A stretch of DNA of 64,000 nucleotides, taken from NCBI RefSeq assembly GCF_001282785.1, contig NZ_CVUA01000001.1, positions 1,178,001 through 1,242,000 of the forward strand, given 5' to 3'. The translations under genes and the position numbers were made by a program. This document shows positions 33,755 through 41,975 of the stretch, in pieces; the stretch's first letter is position 1, and each line of letters begins with the position of its first letter. The notes below the pieces were generated by a model that had not been told where the DNA came from, searched no databases, and saw only the letters and a list, made by a program, of their open reading frames with translations. This DNA is from Halolamina sediminis (GTDB taxonomy: Archaea; Halobacteriota; Halobacteria; Halobacteriales; Haloferacaceae).

Positions 33755-35227
33755 TCAGTCGCTGTCCGACCCATCTACGGTGGTCCAGCAGGCACCTGCC
33801 CGCAGCGCCGTCGCGTCGGCGCCGCGTTCGGCGACGAACTGGAGACCGACCGGGAGCCCGTCGAGGCTGCCACACGGGACGCTGACCGCGGGGTGGCCGC
33901 TGACGTTGAACGGCCCGGTGTTCGCGAGCGCGCCGAACAGGTCGTCGACCGCCTCGTCCCACGTCGGTGCAAGCATCGGCACAGTCGGCGAAGCGAGTAC
34001 ATCCACGTCCGCGAGCGCGTCGTCCACGCCCGCGGCGAGGTGGCGTCGAGCCTCGTGGGCGGCGACGTAGGCGGCGTCGCCGTCGGCCTGCCTCCGGTGT
34101 TCGGCGTACAGCATCGCGGCTTTCAGCGGCGCGCCGAGCTCGCTCTCGCCGCCGCGGGCCTCGTGGAGGCGCTCGATCAACGCCCGCTCGCCGGGCGAGA
34201 GCGACCAGTAGTTCGTGGTGTCGGCCGCGAGGTAGTTCCCCACCTCGGTCATCCCGATAGCCAGCCAGGCCGGGAGCCAGCGGTCGTAGTTCTCGATCGA
34301 CACCGACCGGACGGTCGCGCCGGCGGCCGCGAGCTCGTCGACCGCGTCACGGACGACGCCGTCGATCCGGGGTGCCGCGCCGAACAGCTCCTCGGGGAGG
34401 CCGATCGTGAGCGCTTCGGGCGCCGGGTCGACGACGGCGTCTGCCGCGGCCGTGGGTTCGCCGTCGTGGGTCCGCTCGTCGCGCGGGTCGGGGCCAGAGA
34501 CGGCGTCGAGGCCGAGCGCGAGGTTCTCGACGGTCGGGGCGAGGAAGCCGACGTTGTCGAGCGTCTTGGCGTACTGGACGAACCCCGCGTGGCTCACCAG
34601 CCCCCGGCTGGGTTTGAGCCCCGGGACGCCGGCCCACGCCGCGGGGAAGCGGATCGACCCGCCCGTGTCGGAGCCGACCGCGAGGTCGACCTCGCCGGTG
34701 GCGGCGGCGACGCCGCTGCCAGCCGAGGAGCTGCCGGGCTGGCGCGCCGGGTCGTGGGGGTTCCGGGCGAGGCGGAGTCGCATGCTCTCGCGGCTGCCGC
34801 CGAAGGCGAACTCGTCCATGTTGGTCTTGCCGACGATCCGGGCGCCAGCGTCGAGCAGTCGGGCGACGACGGTCGCGTCCCGGGCGGGGACGTAGGCCGG
34901 GTCGGTCAGCAGCGGCGAGCCACAGGTCATCGGCACGCCCGCCACCGCGACGTTGTCCTTCACGCCGACAGTCAGCCCGTCGAGCGGGCCGGAAACGCCC
35001 CCGCGGGCTACGTCACAGCGCGTGAGCCACGCGCCGAGTTCGTCGGCGTCCGGGTCGGGCGCCCAGTGCTCCCGCTCGGGCGGCTCCGGAGCGGCGACCG
35101 CGTCGAGCGCGTCGAGCACCGCGTCCTGCTCGGCGAACTGTTCGGCCAGCGCGTCGGCGTCGGCGACCGACAGCGAGAGTCGGTCGGCGTACGCCGCCAC
35201 GTCCTCGGGGCTGGGGGCCTCGGACAT
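33755..35227 (-). CDS. Amidase (amidase-signature family)
   Basis: A 490-residue amidase-signature enzyme. The Ser-cisSer-Lys triad is visible: Lys in LTVGVKDNVAVAGVPMTCGS (about residue 90), cis-Ser in QPGSSSAGSGVAAATG (about 165) and the nucleophile Ser in DTGGSIRFPAAWAGVPG (about 190). The family includes GatA, but here gatB and gatC are absent and the peptide island follows, so hydrolysis of a peptide amide, acyl-amide or urea-type substrate is more likely. It lies 93 nt upstream of the dipeptidase gene on the same strand, so the two may be one operon. Confidence 0.88.
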   Translation of the reverse strand: MSEAPSPEDVAAYADRLSLSVADADALAEQFAEQDAVLDALDAVAAPEPPEREHWAPDPDADELGAWLTRCDVARGGVSGPLDGLTVGVKDNVAVAGVPMTCGSPLLTDPAYVPARDATVVARLLDAGARIVGKTNMDEFAFGGSRESMRLRLARNPHDPARQPGSSSAGSGVAAATGEVDLAVGSDTGGSIRFPAAWAGVPGLKPSRGLVSHAGFVQYAKTLDNVGFLAPTVENLALGLDAVSGPDPRDERTHDGEPTAAADAVVDPAPEALTIGLPEELFGAAPRIDGVVRDAVDELAAAGATVRSVSIENYDRWLPAWLAIGMTEVGNYLAADTTNYWSLSPGERALIERLHEARGGESELGAPLKAAMLYAEHRRQADGDAAYVAAHEARRHLAAGVDDALADVDVLASPTVPMLAPTWDEAVDDLFGALANTGPFNVSGHPAVSVPCGSLDGLPVGLQFVAERGADATALRAGACWTTVDGSDSD

Positions 35228-35337
35228 ACGCGTGCCAGTTCGGGGCGCGGGGCTTCAAGCTGACGCCGACGGGTCGCGGTAAACGTGACCTGTACACAAG
35301 CTATTTGCTACCCCGGCCGAGTGGGTAACCCGAGGAG

Positions 35338-36258
35338 ATGTACGCAGAGATCAACGGGGCCGACCTCTACTACGAGGTCCACGGCCCGGACGACGCGCCC
35401 GCCATCGTCTCGCTGCACGGCGGGCCCGGCATCAGCGACCACCAGAAGGGGAAGGAGGCGTTCGACGCGCTCACCGACGCCTACCGACTGGTGGTGTACG
35501 ACCATCGAGGCTGCGGGCAGTCGAGCCTGACCGAACCCTACTCGAACGAGCAGTATGCGAGGGACTGCGAGGGGCTGATTCAACACCTCGACCTCGACGA
35601 AGTGGTGCTCGTCGGCGGCTCCTACGGCGGCTTCATCACCCAGGAGTACGCGACCCGGTTCGGCGACCGCGACCACTTCGAGGGGTTCGTGCTCCGTGAC
35701 ACCGCGGCCTCGCACGCCTACGAGGACAACTCCGTCGAGAACGCCCGGGAGTCGTGGGACGAGATGAAGGCTCGGAACTTCGACCTGCCCGACATCACCT
35801 GGGAGGAGTTCATGACGGTGATGGACGGCAACGTCGAGTCCGACGAGGAGTTCGAACGCATCTGGCTGGGGATGCTGCCGCTGTACGCCCCCAACCTCGA
35901 CGCGTTCGACGTGGAGGCAGCAAAGGAGTCCACCGCCGAGCGCGATCTCCACCACGAGACCCACAACGAGATGTTCACCAACGCCTACCCCAACATGGAC
36001 TACACCGACGACCTGCCCGACGTGGACGTGCCGGCGCTCGTGACCGTGGGCCGCCACGACTGGATCACGCCGCCGGAGGCCAGCGTCGAGATCGCCGACC
36101 TGCTGCCGGACTCGCGGCTAGTGATCTTCGAGTCCAGCGGCCACTCGCCGAACCTCGATCAGCACGACCAGTTCATCGCTCGTGTCCGGGAGTTCTTCGA
36201 CGAGATCGGCTACGGCGAGCCGTACGCCGCCGCGGCCGACGGGGGTGAGCGACGATGA
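35338..36258 (+). CDS. Alpha/beta hydrolase, proline iminopeptidase-like
   Basis: A 306-residue alpha/beta hydrolase opening MYAEINGADLYYEVHGP. It has the oxyanion HGGPG motif (SLHGGPGISDHQ near residue 28), the nucleophile elbow VGGSYGGFITQEY (Ser about residue 97), an acid in VGRHDWITPPE and the catalytic His in SSGHSPNLDQ near 266. The HGGPG and GGSYGG combination is typical of S33 proline iminopeptidases, which remove N-terminal proline from peptides. It has no signal peptide. The last 4 nt overlap the start of the S9 peptidase gene, so the two are translated together. Confidence 0.9.
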   Translation: MYAEINGADLYYEVHGPDDAPAIVSLHGGPGISDHQKGKEAFDALTDAYRLVVYDHRGCGQSSLTEPYSNEQYARDCEGLIQHLDLDEVVLVGGSYGGFITQEYATRFGDRDHFEGFVLRDTAASHAYEDNSVENARESWDEMKARNFDLPDITWEEFMTVMDGNVESDEEFERIWLGMLPLYAPNLDAFDVEAAKESTAERDLHHETHNEMFTNAYPNMDYTDDLPDVDVPALVTVGRHDWITPPEASVEIADLLPDSRLVIFESSGHSPNLDQHDQFIARVREFFDEIGYGEPYAAAADGGERR

Positions 36259-38081
36259 CGGAGACGAGCGATCCCGACGTGATGAACCTCGCCGACGCGC
36301 TCTCGGTGTCGTGGCGCCCCGGCGAGCCCCGACGGCTCACCTACGTCGAACGCGAGCGCGGCGCCGACACCGTCTACGACTACCGCTTCGACATCGACGC
36401 CTCCGAGCGCGTGGTCGCGTTCGACGAGCGCATCTCGGGGCGCTGGGGGCAGGTCGACTGGGGCCCCGACGGCCGGTATCTGCTGTACACCCGCGGCGGC
36501 GACGTCCGGGTGTACGACACCGAGACCGGCGAGCAGTCGACGCCCGCACCGAGCGACGCGTTCGACAACGCCCCGCGATTCGCGCCCGACGGCGAGCGGA
36601 TCGCGTTCGTCTCCGGCCGGGGCGACGCCGGCAACGACATCTGGGTCGTCGACCGCGACGGGAGCGACCTCGAACAGGTCACCGAGGGCGCGAACCCCCA
36701 CGACGACAAGCGCTGGGAGCCCGCGTGGTCGCCGGAGGGCGACCGGATCGCCTACGTCGGCGCCGCCGACTGGCACGGCCGCGACTGGGCCGACGAGGCA
36801 CACGTCGTCCACGTCGGCACGGGCGAAGTCGACCGCCTCACCCGCGGGCTGAGCGTCACGTCGGTCCCCTCGTGGGCGCCCGACGGCGACAGGGTGGCGT
36901 TCTTCGCGAAGGAGGTCGCCGAGCCGTGGTACCGACACTCCGAGGATATCCACGTCCACGACCTGCGACGGGGGAGCCGAGAGATCTACCCGGTCGAGGC
37001 GTCCCACCAGTACAACGTTCAGCAGCCGATCTGGGACGGCACCGACCGGCTGTTCTTCCCGACCCGCGAGCGGGGGAAACAGCAGTTGGAAGCGATGCTG
37101 CTCCACGACGACAGCGACGCGCGGGGGATCCCGACCCGCGTGACTGTCCACGATGGCGTCTTCGGCGCCGGCCCCGTCGCGCTCTCGCCCGACGGCGAGT
37201 ATCTGGGGTTCTCCTACGCGGAGGCTGACCTGCCGCCGCACCCGCGGGCGATCCCGACCGCCGGGGGGCACGAACAGCAGCTCCGTGATCCCGAGGTTCC
37301 CGACGGCGTCGTCGTCCCGGAGAACGTCACCTACGAGAGCTTCGACGGCCAGTACGTCAACGGCTACCTCTACAAACCCGAGGACGTCACCGAAGACGAC
37401 CCCGCGCCGGCGCTGGTACAGGTCCACGGCGGCGGCCACTTCCAGTACGGCGACGGCTGGCACGCCATCGAGCAGTACCTCGTCGCCCACGGCTACGTGG
37501 TGTTCGCGATCGACTTCCGGGGCTCCGGCGGCTACGGCCGGGCGTTCCAGGAGCTCTCGATGGCGGACTGGCACGGCGGGCAGGTCGACGACGCCCGCGA
37601 GGCCGCGCGGTTCGTGCGGTCGCTGCCGTACACCACCGACGGCGTCGGCATCTACGGCGGCTCGTGGGGCGGCTTCATGACGCTGATGAGCCTCACCCGC
37701 TACCCCGAGGTGTGGGACGCCGGCGTCGAGTGGTACGGCGTCTCGAACCAGTTCACCGACTACGAGGAGGTCGACCGCGTGGGGCGGCTGCTCACCGAGC
37801 GGGACATGGGCGGCACGCCCGAGGAGGCCGAGGAACTCTACCGGAAAGCCAGCGCGGCGTTCGACCTCGACCGCGTCGAGACGCCGCTGCGGGTGCTCCA
37901 CGGCGCCGAGGACGAGCGCGTCCCGATCAACCAGGCCGAAGAGCTGATCGACGAGCTCGACGACGGCCCGGTCCCCTTCGACGCCACCATCTACGAGGAC
38001 GAAGGGCACGGGTTCCGCGACGAGGCCAACCGTCGCGACGCGATCGAGCGGACCCGGGGCTGGTTCGACGAGCAGCTCTGA
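36255..38081 (+). CDS. S9-family prolyl oligopeptidase/acylaminoacyl peptidase
   Basis: A 608-residue protein with a WD40/TolB-like beta-propeller in residues about 20-330 (repeats such as PDGRYLLYTRGGDVRVYD) and a C-terminal alpha/beta hydrolase domain. The catalytic triad is Ser in IYGGSWGGFMTLM (about residue 474), Asp in GAEDERVPINQAE and His in EDEGHGFRDEANR near 580. The family cleaves short peptides, often after Pro or at blocked N-termini. It is coupled to the proline-iminopeptidase-like gene by a 4-nt overlap and followed by a dipeptide ABC transporter. Imported peptides are therefore its likely substrates. Confidence 0.93.
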   Translation: MTETSDPDVMNLADALSVSWRPGEPRRLTYVERERGADTVYDYRFDIDASERVVAFDERISGRWGQVDWGPDGRYLLYTRGGDVRVYDTETGEQSTPAPSDAFDNAPRFAPDGERIAFVSGRGDAGNDIWVVDRDGSDLEQVTEGANPHDDKRWEPAWSPEGDRIAYVGAADWHGRDWADEAHVVHVGTGEVDRLTRGLSVTSVPSWAPDGDRVAFFAKEVAEPWYRHSEDIHVHDLRRGSREIYPVEASHQYNVQQPIWDGTDRLFFPTRERGKQQLEAMLLHDDSDARGIPTRVTVHDGVFGAGPVALSPDGEYLGFSYAEADLPPHPRAIPTAGGHEQQLRDPEVPDGVVVPENVTYESFDGQYVNGYLYKPEDVTEDDPAPALVQVHGGGHFQYGDGWHAIEQYLVAHGYVVFAIDFRGSGGYGRAFQELSMADWHGGQVDDAREAARFVRSLPYTTDGVGIYGGSWGGFMTLMSLTRYPEVWDAGVEWYGVSNQFTDYEEVDRVGRLLTERDMGGTPEEAEELYRKASAAFDLDRVETPLRVLHGAEDERVPINQAEELIDELDDGPVPFDATIYEDEGHGFRDEANRRDAIERTRGWFDEQL

Positions 38082-38132
38082 CGGCCCCTCCCTGGCCCGT
38101 TCTCCCCCGAGAAATCTGGGCGGTATGCTAAG

Positions 38133-38140
38133 ACTTATGG
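38133..38140 (+). promoter_or_regulatory. TATA-like box for peptide ABC system 1
   Basis: ACTTATGG lies about 35 nt before the ATG at 38172, giving a predicted leader of 8-9 nt. A GTCGTTCC word occurs between the box and the start. Confidence 0.45.
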
Positions 38141-38171
38141 TGAGAGGGTCGTTCCCACGAGACAGAGACCC

Positions 38172-40019
38172 ATGACAGACGACAGCCCAGACATCGAGAA
38201 GCTCGTCAACCGTCGATCGGTCCTCCGATACGGCGCAATCGGGGGGGCGATCGGGCTCGCCGGCTGCACCGGCGGTGGCGGGACGGACACCGCGACCGAC
38301 GGCGAGGACACGCCGAGCAGCACCGCCGAGGGGACGCCGCTCTCGACGGAGCAGGACATCGAGCGCGGCGGGAAGCCGATCGTCGGCCTCGGCGCGGAGC
38401 CACAGGCGTTCAACCCGCTGGTCACCTCCGACTCCGACGCGTGGGCGATCATGGATCGCATGTACCCGTACCCGACGGTCCGTGACCCCGCCGACGTGGA
38501 GAACACCCACCCCTACGTGTTCAACGACTGGTCGTTCGACCCGGACTCGCTCACCGGCGAGGTGACGCTCACCGAGGGGTTCGAGTGGTCCGACGGCGAG
38601 CCTCTGGACGCCGAAGGTGTCGCTTGGTGGTTCCAGTACCTGATGGACCAGTCGGGCCACCGCTACGAGTCCAACACCAACCAGCTCGCGAGCATCGAGG
38701 CCACCGGCGACTACTCGCTGGAGTTCGAACTCGAGAGCAGCACGGCCGCGGTGTTCACGCCCGAGACGGGCGTGTTCGCGGTGCCGATCCTGCCGGCGCA
38801 TATCTGGCAGGACATCGACGACTACACCCAGTACGCCCCGGACGAACTGATCGGCGCACAGGGGTTCGAGTGGAACGACTCCAACCCCGGAAACTGGTAC
38901 GAGCTGAACGCCAACCCCGACACGCTCCCCGACGAGATCCACGAGGGGCCCTACATCGAGTCGCTCCGGTTCCGCGTGTTCGGAGACATGACGACGCTGA
39001 TCCAGGAGCTCCAGCGCGGGAACGTCGACCTGACGTATAACTCCATCACGCCGAACCGCGCGTTCCAGCTTCAGGACGCCGACTCGGTGAAGGTCTGGAA
39101 CTCCCGGGCACGCGGCTACAACTACATCGCCCACAACATGCGCCGGGTGCCGTTCGACGACAAGCCCTTCCGGCAGAGCCTGGGGTTCATCTACCCGTTC
39201 AACTATCTCCAGAGCCAGCTCCGGCGTGGCCTGACCGAGCCCGGCGACTACGTGGCCGCGGGCGTGTACGAGCCGTGGCGGCCGGATAGCTTCGACGAGC
39301 CGATGGACCACGGCCCGTACATGACCGAGGACGGCCAGCTCGACGTGGAGCAGGCGCGTGAGTTCCTCCGCAACGCCGACGGCGAGCACGAGTACACGTT
39401 CGGCCCCGTCGAGTCCGATCAGGTCACCGGCGATCAGGAGATCCGCGTCGACGGCGAACTGCTCACCGACGCCCACACGAACAACGACGGCGAAAGCGGG
39501 CAGGGGCCGATCAGCCTCGTGATCACGCCGCCGAGCACCGCACCGGTGGAGGCCCAGGCGGGCGCCCGGTTCGTCGAGAACCTCAACGAGGTCGGCATCC
39601 CCGCGGAGACCCAGCCGGTCGCCGAGGGCTCCCAGAACTCGCTCATCTGGGTGCAGGAGGACTTCGACATGTGGTCTTCGGGCTGGATCTGGATGCCCAA
39701 GCCCCACATGTACATGGGGTTCTGGCTCACCAGCAGCAGCGTAGACGCCGACTCCTCCAGCGACCAGGTCAACCTCAACCCGATGGGGTACACCAACGCC
39801 GACGACCTGATCTCGGAGGTACAGACCACCTTCGAGCCCGACGCCCAGAAAGCCGCCACCAAGGAGGCGCTGGCCCGGGTGTACGAGGACCAGCCGGTGC
39901 TCGTCACGGAGTACCCCAACCGGCTCCACGCCTCCTCGAACACCTTCGAGGGCTGGGTGAAGGTGCCGGGTGGTATCACGCAGAACCCGTGGACGTATCT
40001 GAACGTCCGCGAGGCCTAA
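38172..40019 (+). CDS. dppA: Peptide ABC transporter substrate-binding lipoprotein, system 1
   Basis: A 615-residue family-5 extracytoplasmic solute-binding protein of the DppA/OppA type. It has a Tat motif (VNRRSVLRYGA, residues 12-22), a hydrophobic run and lipobox GLAGC with Cys about residue 36, then a Gly/Thr/Asp/Ser linker. The mature protein shows typical segments such as LTEGFEWSDGEPLDAEGVAWW near 135 and NMRRVPFDDKPFRQSL near 320. The ligand is probably a di- or oligopeptide. It starts the dppABC-DF operon (38172-44308). The mature protein would be anchored to the outer face of the membrane. Confidence 0.92.
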   Translation: MTDDSPDIEKLVNRRSVLRYGAIGGAIGLAGCTGGGGTDTATDGEDTPSSTAEGTPLSTEQDIERGGKPIVGLGAEPQAFNPLVTSDSDAWAIMDRMYPYPTVRDPADVENTHPYVFNDWSFDPDSLTGEVTLTEGFEWSDGEPLDAEGVAWWFQYLMDQSGHRYESNTNQLASIEATGDYSLEFELESSTAAVFTPETGVFAVPILPAHIWQDIDDYTQYAPDELIGAQGFEWNDSNPGNWYELNANPDTLPDEIHEGPYIESLRFRVFGDMTTLIQELQRGNVDLTYNSITPNRAFQLQDADSVKVWNSRARGYNYIAHNMRRVPFDDKPFRQSLGFIYPFNYLQSQLRRGLTEPGDYVAAGVYEPWRPDSFDEPMDHGPYMTEDGQLDVEQAREFLRNADGEHEYTFGPVESDQVTGDQEIRVDGELLTDAHTNNDGESGQGPISLVITPPSTAPVEAQAGARFVENLNEVGIPAETQPVAEGSQNSLIWVQEDFDMWSSGWIWMPKPHMYMGFWLTSSSVDADSSSDQVNLNPMGYTNADDLISEVQTTFEPDAQKAATKEALARVYEDQPVLVTEYPNRLHASSNTFEGWVKVPGGITQNPWTYLNVREA

Positions 40020-40035
40020 CTCCCCCACCACCTCC

Positions 40036-41022
40036 ATGGTTCGGATTACTGGCCGCTATCTGCTCCGCCGAGTGGCGATCAGCGTCGTCACCGTCTACAT
40101 ACTCGCGAGCCTGCTGTTCGTGCTGATGCACGCCATGCCGGGCAGCCCGATCGACGCGCTGGTGGGTCCGGGGATGACGACCGAACAGATCGAGAACATC
40201 GAGCAGCGGTTCGGGCTGAACCAGCCCATCTGGCTCCAGTACGTCGAGTTCATCACCTCCGTCACGGTGTTCGACTTCGGCTACTCCGTCCAGACGCTGG
40301 AGCCGGTGCGCGAGCGCCTGCTCGATCGGTTCGTGCCGACGATCGTCCTGTTCGCGCCCGCGTTCATGCTTCAGTACTCGATGGGGACGATCATCGGGAC
40401 GTTCCTAGGCTGGAAACGCGGGACGAAGACCGACCTCGCGGGGTTCACCACGGGGCTGTTCATGTACTCGATCCCGTTTTTCTGGCTGGGCTGGATCCTC
40501 GTGGGCGTGTTCTCCTACGAGATGGGGCTGTTCCCCAGCGGCTCGATGATGCCGGCGTTCACGAGCAGCTTCGGCTGGGCCGACGCGGTGATCAACCTCG
40601 TCTGGCACATGACTCTCCCCGTGCTCTCGCTGGCGCTGGTCGGCTGGGCCGGGCCGATGCTGATCATGCGGACGACGATGCAGGACGTCGTCGACGCCGA
40701 TTACGTCGACTTCGCCCGCGCACAGGGGTACGACGAGCCGACGGTGATGACCCGCTTCGGCGCGCGCAACGCGCTGATCCCGGTCGTCACCCAGGGGATC
40801 ATCGGCATCGCGTTCATGATCGACGGCTCAGTCATCGTCGAGACGGTGTTCTCTTGGCCTGGGATCGGCCAGCTGCTTGTCGACGCCATCTTCGCGAAGG
40901 ACCTCCCGACCGCACTCGCGGCGTTCTACACGCTGGGGGTGTTGATCGTCGTGCTCAGGCTCGTCACGGACGTGGTGTACACGATGATCGACCCGCGGAT
41001 CGAGTTCGGGGGTGAAGCCTGA
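40036..41022 (+). CDS. dppB: Peptide ABC transporter permease DppB, system 1
   Basis: A 328-residue membrane protein with six helices of the DppB/OppB type. The N-terminal ITGRYLLRRVAISVVTVYI and AMPGSPIDALVGPGMTTEQ are characteristic. The coupling loop with the EAA-type motif is DADYVDFARAQGYDEPTVMT near residue 215. It pairs with DppC to form the membrane channel. The gene starts 16 nt after dppA and its stop overlaps the start of dppC. Confidence 0.92.
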   Translation: MVRITGRYLLRRVAISVVTVYILASLLFVLMHAMPGSPIDALVGPGMTTEQIENIEQRFGLNQPIWLQYVEFITSVTVFDFGYSVQTLEPVRERLLDRFVPTIVLFAPAFMLQYSMGTIIGTFLGWKRGTKTDLAGFTTGLFMYSIPFFWLGWILVGVFSYEMGLFPSGSMMPAFTSSFGWADAVINLVWHMTLPVLSLALVGWAGPMLIMRTTMQDVVDADYVDFARAQGYDEPTVMTRFGARNALIPVVTQGIIGIAFMIDGSVIVETVFSWPGIGQLLVDAIFAKDLPTALAAFYTLGVLIVVLRLVTDVVYTMIDPRIEFGGEA

Positions 41023-41975
41023 TGGCGACCGAGACCAGAGAGGTCGACGCAGACTCCGACAGCGGGCTTCGTGAGCGGCTCTACCCGCTGATCGTCGGCG
41101 TCCGCCGCACGTGGGGACAGTTTACCGAGTCCCGGCTGGGCGTGCTGGGGCTGGCGATCATCGCGGCGATCTCCTTCGTCGCGGTGTTCGCACCGTACAT
41201 CGCGCCCCACCCGCTGGAGTGGCAGGCCTTTGGCAACAACCCGACGTTCTCGCAGGCGAGCCAGCTCCCCCACCCGCCCGCGTTCGGCGACCCGTTCTTC
41301 GCCCCGTTGGGCACCGACCACCTCGGCCACGGGATCTTGACCCAGCTGATCTACGGCTCCCGGACGGCGCTGTTCATCGGGCTGGCGGCGGGGGTGCTCT
41401 CCTCGCTGGTGGGCGTCCCGCTGGGGATCATCAGCGGCTACTACAGCAACACCTGGGTCGACGAGGGGATCCAGCGCGTCGTCGACGTGATGTACGGCCT
41501 GCCGTTCCTGCCGCTGGTGATCGTGCTGGTGTTCATCAACGGCGTCACGACGACGAACATCATCCTCGGCATCGTCGCGAAGTCGTGGCTGAACAACGCC
41601 ATCGTCATCCGCGGGCAGGTGCTGTCGCTGTCGAAGCGGCCGTTCGTCGAGGCCGCGGAGGCAAGCGGCGCCAGCGACTTCCGGATCATGTGGCGACACC
41701 TCCTGCCGAACGTCCTGCCCCTGGGGTTCATCTACCTCGCACAGGACGCGGCGTTCGCGATCCTGATCCAGGCGAGCCTGGCGTTCCTCGGGCTCGCTGA
41801 CTTCACCCAGGTCTCGTGGGGGACGATGCTGCAGTGGATACAGGTACAGGGCTACATCTACACGGCGCCGTGGTGGCTGATTCCGCCGGGGATCATGATC
41901 GCCCTGCTGGCGGCGTCGTTCTACTTCATCGGCTACAGCCTCGAAGACGTCATGAACCCCGGATCGAACCAATGA
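41022..41975 (+). CDS. dppC: Peptide ABC transporter permease DppC, system 1
   Basis: A 317-residue permease. The N-terminal cytoplasmic tail is followed by RLGVLGLAIIAAISFVAVFA, the large DppC-type loop with PLGTDHLGHGILTQLIYGSR near residue 92, and the EAA-like motif FVEAAEASGASDFRIMWRHL near 206. The start overlaps the dppB stop, and the stop overlaps the start of the fused ATPase gene (ATGA), so all are coupled. Confidence 0.92.
   Translation: MATETREVDADSDSGLRERLYPLIVGVRRTWGQFTESRLGVLGLAIIAAISFVAVFAPYIAPHPLEWQAFGNNPTFSQASQLPHPPAFGDPFFAPLGTDHLGHGILTQLIYGSRTALFIGLAAGVLSSLVGVPLGIISGYYSNTWVDEGIQRVVDVMYGLPFLPLVIVLVFINGVTTTNIILGIVAKSWLNNAIVIRGQVLSLSKRPFVEAAEASGASDFRIMWRHLLPNVLPLGFIYLAQDAAFAILIQASLAFLGLADFTQVSWGTMLQWIQVQGYIYTAPWWLIPPGIMIALLAASFYFIGYSLEDVMNPGSNQ

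Noticed and set aside
33755-35227. Call of the amidase as GatA of a Glu-tRNA(Gln)/Asp-tRNA(Asn) amidotransferase
   Set aside because: No gatB or gatC is nearby, and the neighbours are a dipeptidase and other peptidases, so a general amidase call is safer.
36210-40037. A 1275-codon open frame on the minus strand opposite the S9 peptidase and dppA genes
   Set aside because: It is antisense to two well-recognised genes, has Val/Arg/Gly/His-rich composition typical of GC-rich shadow frames, and has no family motif.
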